64,000 bases of DNA from Turnera subulata (GCA_028386065.3 JAKUCV010003227.1:19303-83302), one strand, 5' to 3'. Shown: positions 22,493 to 36,281, counted from the first letter of the stretch. Numbers and translations are program-made. Notes: a model not told the origin generated them from the sequence alone.

Positions 22493-23093
22493 ACTCTTAT
22501 GCTTTCTTGGTTTGATACTTGGTTTTATTCGTGGTTTTTTATACTTGGTTTTGTACTTGGTCTTTGAACAAACCATGCATCCTCTTATTATGTGCATACA
22601 TAACCATATTAGTTTTATTGCATTCATTACACCTCATACACACACGTTCACATTGCATTCTGGCATATGAGGAAATCTTTTGAGGCATTATGATCATCAG
22701 TTGAAGCAAAAAGATGATAAAGAACAGTACAGTTCGTAGTGAAACCAAATATCTAGCAGATATTGACTAATGGACAATGGATTATCTTCAAAGCGGGAAA
22801 ACTACAATCTGGGTGGTCCAAAAAATTTCAAACTCAGTGGATTCAAAATTCTGACCGCCAAACAGGCATGGAATATATGGATGATGTGCAACTTGGTAAC
22901 CAGCAACTATTACCCAACGGACAAAAGCATCTTCACATGAAGACAGAGGAAATCAAGAGATTCATAGAAAGTCAGACAGAAGATATTTTGTGGGGATAAC
23001 AACCAGAATCTCTGTTTGGAAAGATAGGGTGGTCAAAGTAGTCCAGATTTTTTTTTTTTCAAAAAGTGGGGGACCACCATGTCACGCTCGGCA
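22493..23093 (+). other. 3' untranslated part of the Sirevirus-like element with polypurine tract
   Basis: No coding domain is seen. The first 70 bases hold four drifting copies of ACTTGGTTTT (22506-22561). A T-run at about 23048-23059 precedes the purine-rich AAAAAGTGGGGGA (about 23061-23073), a good polypurine tract. The expected 3' LTR start (TGTTAGCC) does not follow. About 20 bases of unassigned sequence lead straight into satellite. Confidence 0.6.
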
Positions 23094-26000
23094 GTGCATA
23101 AGAACAATCTCCAAATCCACCATGTCAATGCTACCTAAGATGATTCCACAAATATGGGAATGATTTATATGGATTTTTGGATGCCTTCCCCGGACATTTT
23201 GAGCTCATTTGAGGTGCTTTTCCAATTTTCCCGATTTACGGGATTTTAACTGTTCCAAAAATAAAAGGTCGGACTTCCACATCTCAGAAAAATCTGAAAT
23301 TTTTCAGGTAGTTGGACTGGATTTTTATTGGTTTGTGTACAGAATTTCTGCTCAAAACTCAAAAATCGCACCAATGGCGCACCAATGAGCAATCTCCAAA
23401 TCCACCATGTTCAATGCTACCTAAGATGATTCCAAAAATATGGGGATGGTTTATAAGGATTTTTGGATGCCTTCCCCGGACATTTTGAGCTCATATGGGG
23501 TGCTTTTCCACTTTTCCCGATTTACGGGATTTTAATTGTTCAAAAAATGAAAAGCGTGACTTCTACATCTAAGAAAACTCTGAAATATTACAGGTAGTTG
23601 GATTGGATTTTTATTGGTTTGTGCACAAAATTACAGCTCAAAGCTCAAAAATTAAAATTTCAGCTCAAAACTCAAAAATCGCACCAGTGGCGCACCGATA
23701 GCGCCCCAATGGGGTACCAATCGCACACCAATGGCGCACCAATGGCCTAGTGAATCAATGCATAAGAGCAATCTCCAAATCCACCATGTCAAATGCTACC
23801 TAAGATTATTCCACAAATATGGGAATGATTTATAAGGATTTTTGGATGCCTTCCCCAGACATTTTGAGCTCATCTGAGGTGCTTTCCCAATTTTCCCGAT
23901 TTACGGGATTTTAATTGTTCCAAAAATAAAAGGTCGGACCTCCGCTTCTCAGAAAAATCTGAAATTTTGCAGGAAGTTGGGCTGGATTTTTATTGGTTTG
24001 GGCATAAAATTTCAGCTCAAAACTCAAAAATAAAATTTCAGCTAAAAACTCAAAAATCGCACCAACGGCACCCCAATAGCGCACCAATGGCTCCCCAATG
24101 GCGCACCAATAGCGCCCCAATAGTGAACCAATGCATAAGAGAATTCTCCAAATCTACCGTGTCAAATGCTACCTAAGATTATTCCACAAATATGGGGACG
24201 ATTTATATGGATTTTAGGATGCCTTCCCCGGACATTTTGAGCTCATCTGGGGTGCTTTTCCATTTATCCCGATTTACGGGATTTTAACTGTTCCAAAAAT
24301 AAAAACTCGGACTTCCACATCTCTGAAAAATCTGAAATTTCGCAGATAGTTGGATTAGATTTTTATTGGTGTGTGTACAAAATTACAGCTCAAAAACTCA
24401 AAATTCAAAAATTTCAGCTCAAAACTAAAAAATCGCACCAATGGCGCACCATTAGCTCCCCAATGGGGCACCAATATCGCACCAATGGCGTACCATTGGC
24501 CCAGTGAACTAATGCATAAGAGCAATTTCCAAATCTACCATGTCAAATGCTGCCTAAGAAGATTCCAAAAATATGGGAATGATTTATTTGGATTTTTGGA
24601 TGCCTTCCCCGGACATTTAGAGCTCATTTGAGGTGCTTTTCCAATTTTCCCGATTTACGGGATTTTAATTGTTCCAAAAATAAAAGGTCAGACTTACACT
24701 TCTCAGAAAAATCTGAAATTTTTCAGGTAGTTGGACTGGATTTTTAATTGTTTGTGTACAAAATTTCAGCTCAAAACTCAAAAATCATAATTTCAGCTCA
24801 GAACTTAAAAATCGCACCGATAACGCATCAATGGCGCACCAATGAGCAATCTTCAAATCCACCATGTCAAAACCTACCTAAGATGATTTCAAAAATATGG
24901 AGATGATTTATAAGGATTTTTGGACGTCTTCCCCAGACATTTTGAGCTCATCTGGGGTGCTTTTCCAATTTTCCCGATTTACGGGATTTTAACTGTTCCA
25001 AAAAAGAAAAGCCTGACGTCTACATCTCAAAAAATTCTGAAACTTTGAAGGTAGTTGGATTGGATTTTTATTGGATTGTATACAAAATTTCAGCTCAAAA
25101 CTCAAAAATCCAAATTTCAGCTCAAAACTCAAAAATCGCACCAATGGCTCACCAATAGCGCCCCAATGGGGCACCAATAGCGCACCAATGGCCCGGTGAA
25201 CCAATGCATAAGAGCAATCTCCAAATCCACCATGTAAAATGCTACCAAAGATTGTTCCACAAATATGGGAATGATCTGTAAGGATATTTGGATGCATTCT
25301 CTGTACATTTTGAGCTCATCTGAGGTGCTTTTCCAATTTTCCCGATTTACGGGATTTTAATTGTTCCAAAAATGAAGGTCGGACTTCCACTTCTCAGAAA
25401 AATCTAAAACTTTACAGGTATTTGGACTGGATTTTTATTGGTTTGTCCATAAAATTTCAGCTCAAAACTCAAAAATCAAAATTTCAGCTAAAAACTAAAA
25501 AATCGCTCCAATGGCCCCCCAATAGCGCACCAATGGCTCCCCAATGGCGCACCAAAGGCGGCCCAACAGCGCACCAATGGCCCAGTGAACCAATGCATAA
25601 GAGAATTCTCCAAATCTACCGTGTCAAATGCTACCAAAGAAGATCTCATAAATATGGGGAAGATTTATAAGGATTTAAGGATGCCTTCCCCGGACATTTT
25701 GAGCTCATCTGGGGTGCTTTTCCATTTTTTAAGACTTACGGGATTTTAATTGTCCCAAAAATAAAAACTCTGACTTCCACATCTCTGAAAAATCTAAAAT
25801 TTTTCAGGTAGTTGGATTAGATTTTTATTGGTATGTGTACAAAATTTCAGCTCAAAGCTCAAAAATCAAAATTTCAGCTCAAAACAAAAAAATCTCCCCA
25901 TTGCCGCACCAATAGCGCCACAATGGGGCACCAATATCGCACCAATGGCCCAATGAACTAATGCATAAGAGCAATCTCCAAATCCACCATGTCAAATGCT

Positions 26001-29000
26001 ACCTAAGATTATTCCACAAATACGGGAATGATTTATAAGGAGTTTTGGATGCCTTCCCCGGACATTTTGAGCTCGTCTCAGGTGCTTTTCCAATTTTCCC
26101 GATTTACGGGATTTTAATTGTTCCAAAAATAAAAGGTCGTACTTCCATTTCTCATAAAAATTTTAAATTTTTCAGGAAGTTGGACTGGATTTTTATTGGT
26201 TTGTGTACAAAATTTCAGCTCAAAACTCAAAAATCAAAATTTCAGCTCAAAACTCAAAAATCGCACCAATAGCGCACCAATGGCGCACCAATGAGCAATC
26301 TCCATATCCACCACGTCAAAACGTACCTAAGATGATTCCAAAAATATGGGGATGATTTATAAGGATTTTCGGATGCCTTCCCCGGACATTTTGAGCTCTT
26401 CTGGGGTGCTTTTCCATTTTTCCCGATTTACGGAATTTTAATTGTTGCAAAAATGAAAAGCCTGACTTCTACCTCTCAGAAAATTCTAAAAATTTGAAGG
26501 TAGTCGGATTGGATTTTTATTGGATTGTATACATAATTTCAGCGCAAAACTCAAAAATCAAAATTTCAGCTCAAAACTCAAAAATCGCACCAATGGCGCA
26601 CCAATAGCGCCCCAATGGGGAACCAATAGCGCACCAATGGCGCACCAATGGCGCAGTGAACAAATGCATAAGAGCAATCTCCAAATTCACCATGACAAAT
26701 CCTAACTAAGATGATTCCACAAAAAATGAGAATGATTAATAAGGATTTTTGGATGCCTTCCCCGGACAATTTGAGCTCATCTCAGGCGCTTTACCAATTT
26801 TCCCGATTTACAGGATTTTAATTGTTCCAAAAATAAAAGGTCGGACTTCCGCATCTCAGAAAAATTTGAAAATTTTCAGGTAGTTGGACTGGAAATTTAT
26901 TGGTTTGTTTACAAAATTTCAGCTCAAAACTCAAAAATTAAAATTTCAGCTCAATACTCAAAAATCGCAACAATAGCGCACCATTGGCGCACCAATGAGC
27001 AATCTCCATATCCACCACGTCAAATGCTATCTAAGATGATTCCAAAAATATTGGGATGATTTATAAGGATTTTTGGATGCCTTCCCGGACATTTTGAGCT
27101 CATCTGGGGTGCTTTTCTATTTTTCCCGATTTACAGGATTTTAATTGTTCCAAAAATAAAAACTCAGACTTCCACTTCTCTGAAAAATCTGAAATTTTTC
27201 AGCAAGTTGGATTGGATTTTTATTGGTGTGTGTACAAAATTTCAGCCCAAAAATCAAAAATCAAAATTTCGGCTCAAAAACTAAAAAATCGGAACATTGG
27301 CGCACCAATAGCGCACAAACGGCCCAGTGAACCAATGCATAAGAGAATTCTCCAAATCTACCGTGTCAAATGCTGCCTAATATGATTACACAAATATGGG
27401 GATCATTTATAAGGATTTTTGGATGCCATCCCCGGATATTTTGAGCTCATCTTAGGTGCTTTTCAATTTTTCCCGATTTACGGGATTTTAATTGTTCCAA
27501 AAATTAAAACTCGGACTTCCACTTCTCTGAAAAATCTGAAATTTTGGAGGTAGTTGGATTGTATTTTTATTGGTGTGTGTACAAAATTTCAGCTCAAAAC
27601 TCAAAAATCACATTTTCAGCTCAAAACTAAAAAATCGCACCAATGGGGCACCAATAGCGCACCAATGGCCCAGTGAACCAATGCATAAGAACAATCTCCA
27701 AATCCACCATGTCAATGCTACCTAACATGATTCAAAAAATATGACAATGATTTATATGGATTTTTGGATGCCTTCCCCGGACATTTTGAGCTCATTTGAG
27801 GTGCTTTTCCAATTTTCCCGATTTACGGGATTTTAATTGTTCCAAAAATAAAAGGTCGGACATTCACATCTCAGAAAAATCTGAATTTTTTCAGGTAGTT
27901 GTACTGGATTTTTAATTTTTTGTGTACAAAATTGCAGCTCAAAACTCAAAAATCATAATTTCAGCTCAAAACTCAAAAATCGCACCGATAGCGCACCAAT
28001 GGCGCACCAATGAGCAATCTCCAAATCCACCATGTAAAAACCTACCTAAGATGATTACAAAAATATGGGGATGATTTATAAGGATTTTTGGACGCCTTCC
28101 CCAGACATTTTGAGCTCATCAGGGGTGCTTTTCCTTTTTTCCTGATTTATGGGATTTTAATTGTTCCATAAAAGAAAAGCCTGACTTCTACGTCTCAAAA
28201 ACTTCTGAAAATTTTAAGGTAGTTGGATTGGATTTTTATTGGATTGTATACAAAATTTCAGCCCAAAACTCAAAAATCCAAATTTCAGCTCAAAACTCAA
28301 AAATCGCACCAATAGCGCCCCAATGGGGCACCAATAGCGCACCAATGGCTCAGTGAACCAATGCATAAGAGCAATCTCCAAATCCACCATGTCAAATGCT
28401 ACCAAAGATTATTGCATAAATATGGGAATGATTTATAAGGATATTTGGATGCCTTCCCCTAACATTTTGAGCTCATCTGAGGTGCTTTTCCAATTTTCCC
28501 GATTTACGGGATTTTAATTGTTCCAAAAATAAAAGGTCGGACTTCCACTTCTCAGAAAAATCTGAAATTTTACAGGTATTTGGACTGTATTTTTATTGGT
28601 TTGTCCACAAAATTTCAGCTCAAAACTAAAAAATAAAAATTTCAACTCAAAACTCAAAAATCGCACCAATGGCACCCCAATAGCGCTCCAATGGCGCACC
28701 AATGGCGCCCCAACAACGCACCAACGGCCCAGTGAACTAATGCATAAGAGAATTCTCCAAATCTACCATGTCAAATGCTACCTAAGATGATTCCACAAAA
28801 ATGGGGATGATTTATAAGAATTTTAGGATGCCTTCCCTGGACATTTTGGGCTCATCTGGGGTGCTTTTCTATTTTTCCCGATTTACGGGATTTTAATTGT
28901 CCCAAAAATAAAAACTCTGACTTCCATTTCTCAGAAAATTCTAAAAATATGAAGGTAGTCGGACTGGATTGTTACTGGATTGTATACAAAATTTCAGCGC

Positions 29001-32000
29001 AAAACTCAAAAATCAAAATTTCAGCTCAAAACTCAAAAATCGTACAAATGGCGCACTAATAACGCCCCAATAGGGCACCAATAGCGCACCATTGGCGCAC
29101 CAATGGCGCAGTGAACAAATGCATAAGAGCAATTTCCAAATCCACCACGTCAAACGCTAACTAAGATGATTCCACAAAAAATGAGAATGATTTATAAGGA
29201 TTTTTGGATGCCTTCCCCGGACAATCTGAGCTCATCTGAGGTGCTTTTCCAATTTTCCCGATTTAAAGGATTTTAATTGTTCCAGAAATAAAAGGTCAGA
29301 CTTCCGCATCTTAGAAAATTTTAAAATTTTGCAGGTAGTTGGACTGGAACTTTATTGGTTTGTTTACAAAATTTCAGCTCAAAATTTAAAAATTAAAATT
29401 TCAGCTCAAAACTCAAAAATCGCAACAATAGCGCACCAATGGCGCACCAATGAGCAATCTCCATATCCACCATGTCAAATGCTACCAAAGATGATTCCAA
29501 TAATATGGGGATGATGTATAAGGATTTTTGGATGCCTTCCCCGGACATTTTCAGCTCATCTGGTGTGCTTTTCCAATTTTCCAGATTTACGGGATTTTAA
29601 TTGTTCCAAAAATGAAAAGCCTGACATCTACATGTCTGAAAGTTCTGAAAATTTGCTGTTAGTTGGACTGGATTTTTATTGGTTTGTGTACAAAATTTCA
29701 GCTCAAAACTTAAAAATCGCACCAATAGCGCACCAATGAGCAATCTCCAAATCCACCATGTCAAAACCTACCTAAGAAGAATCAAACAATATGGGGATGA
29801 TTTATAAGGATTTTTGGACGCCTTCCCCAGACATTTTGAGCTCATTTGTGGTGCTTTTCCATTTTTCCCGATTTACGGGATTTTAATTGTTCCAAAAATG
29901 AAAAGCCTGACTTCTACATCTCATAAAATTTTGAAAATTTGCAGGTATTTGGATTGGATTTTTATTGGAATGTATAAAAAATTTCGGCTCAAAACTCAAA
30001 AATCAAAATTTCAGCTCAAAACTCAAAAATCGCACAAATGATGCACCAGTGGCGCACCAATGGAGCGCCTCAATGGGGCACCAATAGCTCACCAATGGCC
30101 TAGTGAACCAATGCATAAGAGCAATCTCCAAATCCAGCATGTCAAATGCTACCTAAGATGATTCCACAAATATGGGAATGATTTATAAGGATTTTTGGAT
30201 GCCTTCCCCAGACATTTTGAGCTCATCTGAGATGCTTTTCCAATTTTTCTGTTTTACGGGATTTTAATTGTTCCAAAAATAAAAGTTGGACTTCCACGTC
30301 TCATAAAAAACTGAAATTTTTCAGGAAGTTGGACTGGATTTTTATTGGTTTGAGTAAAAAATTTCAGCTCAAAACTCAAAAATTATAATTTCAGCTCAAA
30401 ACTCAAAAATCGCACCAATAGCGCACCATTGGCGCACCAATGAGCAGTCTCCAAATCCACCCTGTCAAATGCTACCTAAGATGATACTAAAAATATGGGG
30501 ATGATTGATAAGGATTTTTGGAAGCCTTCCCCGGACATTTTGAGATCGTCTCGGGTGCTTTTCCATTTTTCCCGATTTACGGGATTTTAATTGTTGCAAA
30601 AATGAAAAGCCTGACTTCTACATCACAGAATATTCAGAAAATTTTCAGGTAGTTGGATTGGATTTTTATTGGTTTGTGTAAAAAATTTCAGCCAAAAACA
30701 CAAAAATCGCACCAATGGCACCCCAATAGCGCACCAATGGCGCCCCAATAGCGCACCAATGGCCCAGTGAACCAATGCGCAAGAGAATTCTCCAAAACTA
30801 CCCTGTCAAATGCTACCTAAGATGATTCCACAAGTACGGGTAAGATTTATAAGGATTTTATGATGCCTTCCCCGGACATTTTGAGCTCATCTAGGGTGCT
30901 TTTCCAATTTTCCCGATTTACGGGATTTTAATTGTTCCAAAAATAAAAGGTCGGACTTCCACATCTCAGAAAATTCTGAAATTTTTCAGGTAGTTGGAAT
31001 GGATTTTTATTGGTTTTTGTACAAAATTTCAGCTCAAAACTCAAAAATCAAAATTTCAGCCCAAAACTCAAAAATTAAAATTTCAGCTCAAAACTCAAAA
31101 ATCGCACCAATAGCGCACCAATGGAGCACCAATGAGCAATCTCCAAATCCATCAAGTCAAAAGCTACCAAAGATGATTCTAAAAATATGGGAATCGTTTA
31201 TAAGGAATTTTGGACGCCTTCCCTGGACATTTTGAGCTCATCTGGGATGCTTTTCCATTTTTTCCGATTTACGGGATTTTAATTGTTCCAGAAATGAAAA
31301 GCCTGACTAATACATCTCAAAAAATTCTGAAAAATTGCAGGTAGTTGGATTGGATTTTTATTGGATTGTATGCAAAATTTCAGCTCAAAAATAAAAAATT
31401 AAAATTTCAGCTCAAATCTCAAAAATCGCACCAATGGCGCACTAATAGCGCCCCAATGGGGCGCCAATAGCACACCAATGGCCCAGTGAACCAATGCATA
31501 AGAGGAATCTCCAAATCCACCATGTCAAATGCTACCTAAAATGATTCCACAAATATGGGAATGATTTATAAGGATTTTTGGATGCCTTCCCCGGACATTT
31601 TGAGCTCATCTGAGGTGGTTTTCCAATTTTTCCGATTTATGGGATTTTAATTGTTGCAAAAATAAAAGTTCGGACTTCCGCTTCTCAGAAAAATTTAAAA
31701 TTTTGCAGGTAGTTGGAGATGGATTTTTATTGGTTTGTTTTCAAAATTTTTGTGCAAAACTCAAAAATTAAAATTTCAGCTCAAAACTCCAAAATCGCAC
31801 CAATAGCGCACCAATGGCGCACCAATGAGCAATCTCCATATCCACCATGTCAAATGCTACCTAAGATGATTCCAAAAATATGGGAATGATTTATAAGGAA
31901 TTTTGGATGCCTTCCCCGGACATTTTGAGCTCATTTAGGGTGCTTTTCCATTTTTCCCGATTTACGGAATTTTAATTGTTCCAAATATGAAAAGCCTGAC

Positions 32001-32234
32001 TTCTACATCTCAGAAAATTCTGAAAAATTGCAGGTAGTTGGATTGTATTTGTATTGGTATGTGCACAAAATTTCAGCTCAAGACCCAAAAATTAAAATTT
32101 CAGCTCAAAACTCAAAAATCGCACCAATGACACCCCAATAGCGCACCAATGGCTCCCCAATGGCGCCCCAATAGCGTACCAATGGCCCAGTGCACCAATG
32201 CATAAGAGAATTCTCCAAATCTACCGTGTCAAAT
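23094..32234 (+). repeat. Satellite array block 2
   Basis: About 9.1 kb of the same satellite in the same orientation. Two monomer types largely alternate. One has AAAAGCCTGACTTCTAC, a long CCAAT array and GTGAACCAATGCATAAGAG. The other has AAAAGGTCGGACTTCC, a short CCAAT array and ACCAATGAGCAATCTCC. A triple 27-bp unit occurs at 31023-31108. The block ends at the CAAAT target site of the next gypsy element. Confidence 0.95.
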
Positions 32235-34167
32235 TGTGATAACCTCTATAATCGAGACTGAAAGTGTTTACTTGATGAAGAAAAGGTGCTGGAATGAGAG
32301 TTGGTCTCAATAGGTCCCGTTTGGCTAGGCATTGGCTTAGTTAGTCAGTGACTGGTACGGGTGGATTAATTAACGGGTGATTTGTCTTAATCACTGATTA
32401 GTGTGCGCTAAGTGCTTGGGGAAAATTAATTGAGGATTAACTAAAAGCTGAGTTTGGGTTGAGCTGGCTGAGTATGCTGACTAGGAAGACAAGCTGTAGT
32501 GGAAAGCAACCAGGAAGTGGAGAGTTGCGTGTGCCAGGTGTCAGCATCTAGAGGAAACCAGGAAGGAGGTGGAGAGCTGCCTGGGCAGGTGGCAGACCCT
32601 GGTGGAAAAGGTAACAGCCATACCTGCTTAAGCAGGCACTCCAACCCTCATCTTTGTCAAAAACATTAGAGGCAAAGGGAGAGGAGATACTCAGCCATCC
32701 TCCAGGTTTTCTCAAGTAGCTAGCACATAAAGGAAGGGGGTAAGTGATTTGGGTTAGAATTCTTAAGGGTTTTTGCATTGTTTGGCTTGCTTGGTGTGCT
32801 GTTGGCTTGGACAGTGCACCAATTTGATTTTGTGAGGAGTATGTGGTTTTATTGTTGGATGTTGGCTTAACGATGGACAGTATGTAGGTTGGAGGCGTTG
32901 ACTGGTGGAATTGAAGCACAATTGACCTCCAGGAGGCCAATTGGTGCGCCTGGTGCACAAAATTGCCCCTGTTGGTGGTCAATTGGTCCCTCCAGTGCTT
33001 AATTGGCCTGGACAGGAGAACCTGATGGCTTGTAGGTCTAACAAGTGCTTGAGTAATTATGCTACTGCACTTAGTTAGGGCAGATGGCCGGAGTTTGCGT
33101 GCCAACAAATGCATTGGTGCCAATTGATTGGCTTAACTAGGCTAATGAGTGTGTACGTTAACCTGTATGAGTTCCTACCTCATGTATATGTTGATGTGCT
33201 ATATATTGATGTATGCTTATGTGTGGCAGGTGCTAAAACCCAAGGAGCACCAAGAGAAGGTGAAGGGCCTAGTGAGGCCTAATTCTGTGTAAGTTGGGTT
33301 GTCATGCTTGTAATGGTTGATGATGCTGCTTGTTGGTTGATGACCCAATATGCTTATTGATGGCACCAATGGTGCAATGTTGATGATAAGATGATGATGC
33401 CTTGGCTTGTTGACGAGTCCGATAATCGGGCTGCGCATTTCATGCATTACATTTGCATCATAACACTTGCAAAAGATGATATTGATGATGAACCTTGTAG
33501 TGCTCCTAGGCTGCTTGGTCTATGAGATGATGGTGGTATTGTGCTTGACGCCGTGTATGGTTTTGGTAGCCAATATATTGTGCCTCGTACGTGGGGCTGT
33601 TGGCTAAGAAGTAACATCATTGGCAAGGTTACCAGACCACGCAGGTAGGCCTAGTACAACCCCACGATAGCTTACCCGTGGGCTGTTCACGGTGGATTGA
33701 TGAGAAGCTGTTGGTTGTTGTTACTACTTGTATGTGTTATTGCTGTTGCTAGCTTAATCACCTGCTTATTGAGTCTGTGGACTCACCCCCCGCCCCTTTC
33801 CACTCCCTTTCAGGGCAAGGAGTTGATCAGCTTGGTGAGGGAAGGCTCGAGAGACTCGTTTGTTAGACGATGGGTACTTAGCCAAGCCTGATTCTAGCTA
33901 GACTTTGTATATATGAGAATAACTAGCATAAAAACACAAGTAGTGCGCCAACTATGTTGTACTTGACTTATGTAAGATTAAGCGGGTTGTTGTGAGTACG
34001 GTTTAATAATACGACTTATGATGTTTGAGTTGATGTTTGCTGCGCAACTATCGTTTTGCCTGATGGGCTAGCTTTTGCCCATCGTTGATGTAGGCTTTTG
34101 GGTGCCCTGTGGCATGCTAAGGGATGTGCAAGGCACCTGGCCGGTCACGTTTGGACGGGGCGTGACA
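32235..34167 (+). repeat. 5' LTR of gypsy element (1933 bp)
   Basis: Starts TGTGATAACCTCTATAATCG and ends GGGGCGTGACA, matching 39078-41016 throughout. It is moderately T/G-rich on the + strand. A possible TATA-like word CTATATATTG occurs near 33199, but I would not fix a promoter on it. Confidence 0.92.
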
Positions 34168-34171
34168 GTTG

Positions 34172-34183
34172 TGGTAGCGGAGC
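34172..34183 (+). other. Primer-binding site, gypsy element 1
   Basis: TGGTAGCGGAGC begins four bases after the LTR. It differs from the usual plant initiator-Met primer-binding site TGGTATCAGAGC at two positions, one of which could pair as G-U. Confidence 0.75.
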
Positions 34184-34277
34184 AAGCTCAGCTTATGTTA
34201 AGGGGCTTAGGCTAAAAAAAGAACCTTAAGGTTGTTACCCATCATTAGAGACCGTGGGATGGTGAGAGCTGACTATT

Positions 34278-35464
34278 ATGTGTTGGTTCTCTTGTACTTT
34301 GTGGGCAGGTAAGCCAACAAAAAGGAAGTTGGGAACGGAAATGTTCACTGGTGTTGTTGCCCATGATGTGCAATCCGTTCAGGATGTCGAGGATGCGGAT
34401 GATGAGACTTATGTTCCGGGGGCTAAAAGTGATGAGTTGCCCAGCGAAGCAAGAGATGCCCTTGGAGGTGTTGAAGGCTGGTTTACATGGTGTGAATAGG
34501 GCAGTTGAAACTATGGCTGGGGTGATTGCTGCTGATCGGAACAGACGGCAGAACCTGACGCCCCAAGTTCACAGTAAGGAATCTCCCCATGTGACATTTG
34601 TGAAACTTGACCCACCAACATTTTCTGGAGCTGAAAATGAAGATCCACAGCGATTCCTCGAGGATGTGTGGAAATGTTTCCAAGTGATGGAATGTACCGA
34701 CCATCGAGCAGTTGCTCTTGCTGCCTTTCGCTTGAAGGGGGACGAAGCTAAAAATTGGTATAATTTGAAAACGAGGGAGAGGATGCCTGATGCTGCTCTG
34801 TAGACTTGGACAGAGTTCCGTGCAGCATTTCTTGAGTGATTCCTGTCTGAGAGTGTCAGGGATCAAAGGGCAGCAGAATTTGAACTCTTAAAGCAAGGGG
34901 ATATGACAGTGGGAGAGTATGAAACCAAGTTCACAAATCTGTCCAAGTATGCCTTGCAAACGATCCCAGATGAGCGGAGGAAGATCAAAAGGTTCATAGG
35001 TGGGCTGAAGAGTTACATATATAACTCTTTAGTGGCTATTCCATTCAGCTCCTATGCTGAAGCAGTAGACAAAGCGCGGCAATTGAAGTAAGGACTCAAG
35101 CGGAAAGAGCTAAGGCAAGTGCCAAGAGGACAAGGCAAGACAATACTCAAAGTCAACAAAGTTTCTCTACTGGTTCTGGCCAATTCTGAGGGCATGGGAA
35201 GACAGGATCGTGGGTTAACTCACCTAGAGCTCGATTCAGGGGTAGTCCTAGTTACAGTGTCCCAAGCTTTGGTGGGAGTTCGATGAGACCTGTAGTCAGC
35301 CAGAGTAAGGGAGCTCAGAATGTACAAGTGAGACCCAACACGGTATGCTTTGCTTGTGGCCAGTTCGGGCACATATCGAGAGATTGTCCAGTGGGGCAGA
35401 ATATATGTTATTCATGTGGGTAGACCGGGCATAGGGCTCGAGAGTGCCCTGTTGGGAAACCATC
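34278..35464 (+). pseudogene. gag: gypsy gag (broken)
   Basis: Gag packages the element RNA. The conserved core FVKLDPPTFSGAENEDP (34598 on), RLKGDEAKNWY and VGEYETKFTNLSKYA are seen. Stops at about 34801 and 34838 and frameshifts in the 34500 and 35090-35340 areas break it. The first CCHC knuckle CFACGQFGHISRDC (from 35346) is intact. The second has its form (CYSCG, then GH and REC) but contains a TAG at 35421-35423. Paired knuckles fit chromovirus-type gypsy elements. Confidence 0.85.
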
Positions 35465-35465
35465 C

Positions 35466-36281
35466 ATGGCATCCAGCATGGCCTCACCATCACCTAGGCC
35501 ACAGCAGGTTATTAGCCAGACCTCTTACCGAGGCAGGGGAGGTGCAGGACGAGGAGTTGCTGGTAGAGGCAGTAGCTACCAATCGGGCCAAGGACAGGCT
35601 CGGGTGTTTTGCTTGACTCAGGAGGACGAGAAAGCCTCCAACAATGTTGTGACAGGTATATTAAAAGTTAACACATGCCCTGCTTTGTGTTTAATTGATA
35701 CGGGGTGTACGCACTCCTTTGTTAATTCACATTTTGCTAAGTATTTTGGGGAACCACCTAGTGACTTGGGAAGTCCATTGGCTGTGTATACGCCTCTTGA
35801 TGAGCGTGCTTATGTGGAAAAAGTATATCGGGAGTGTGATATTTGTGTGATGGATTACCATCTGCCGGCAGAATTGCTGTTGCTGCCGATGGCAAACTTT
35901 GATGTGATTTTGGGAATGGACTGGTTGTCTCGATATGGTGCACGGGTGGACTGTGCAAATAAAAGAGTGAAGTTTCAGCGTATAGGGGAGGCGGAATTCA
36001 TCTTCCATGGAAAGTTTGTTTCTTCTCAGCCCCAAATAATCTCTGCTGTGAAGGCTGCTCGGGTGGCACGACAAACAGGTTGCTTATATTTGGCATCGGT
36101 GCAAAGTGTAGGAGACCTGAAAATTCCAATTGATCAAGTTCCTATCGTCAATGAATTTCTTGATGTATTCCCTGATGATTTGCCGGGATTACCACCGGAA
36201 TGTGAGATTGAGTTTGCCACTGAGCTTGTGCCTGGGGCAGAACCCGTGTCAATCAGACCCTATCGGATGGCCCCTACTTAA
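35466..36281 (+). pseudogene. pol: gypsy aspartic protease and linker to RT
   Basis: The frame is open for 271 codons. The protease active site is LIDTGCTHSFV with the Asp codon at 35697. The second conserved part NFDVILGMDWLSRYGA is at about 35900-35943. The linker FLDVFPDDLPGLPP and the start of RT (VSIRPYRMAP) follow. A TAA at 36279-36281 separates it from the RT core. The protease would mature the polyprotein. It shares the frame with the second zinc knuckle upstream. Confidence 0.85.

Larger units (their letters stand above)
10416..23093 (+). mobile_element. Sirevirus-like Ty1/copia retrotransposon, decayed
   Basis: This copia element is inserted in a satellite CCAAT micro-array and starts TGTTAGCC. 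The order is 5' LTR, damaged leader, gag with two zinc knuckles, protease, GAG-pre-integrase, integrase, reverse transcriptase and RNase H. That order (integrase before RT) is diagnostic of copia. The two-knuckle gag ending in repeated WVPK motifs resembles the Sirevirus lineage. A gypsy element (13800-20105) splits the integrase. The 3' LTR is missing: sequence stops just after a polypurine tract near 23065 and satellite resumes. No target duplication can be found. The element itself would be about 6.4 kb without the nested insert. Coding frames are broken, so it cannot move by itself. Confidence 0.88.

Noticed and set aside
32548..33123. 191-codon minus-strand frame in the gypsy LTR
   Set aside because: It lies antisense in the LTR. 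In the other LTR the frame is cut short and there is no domain.
35896..36281. Host protease gene
   Set aside because: The frame is continuous with a gypsy gag knuckle and RT and lies between two LTRs.
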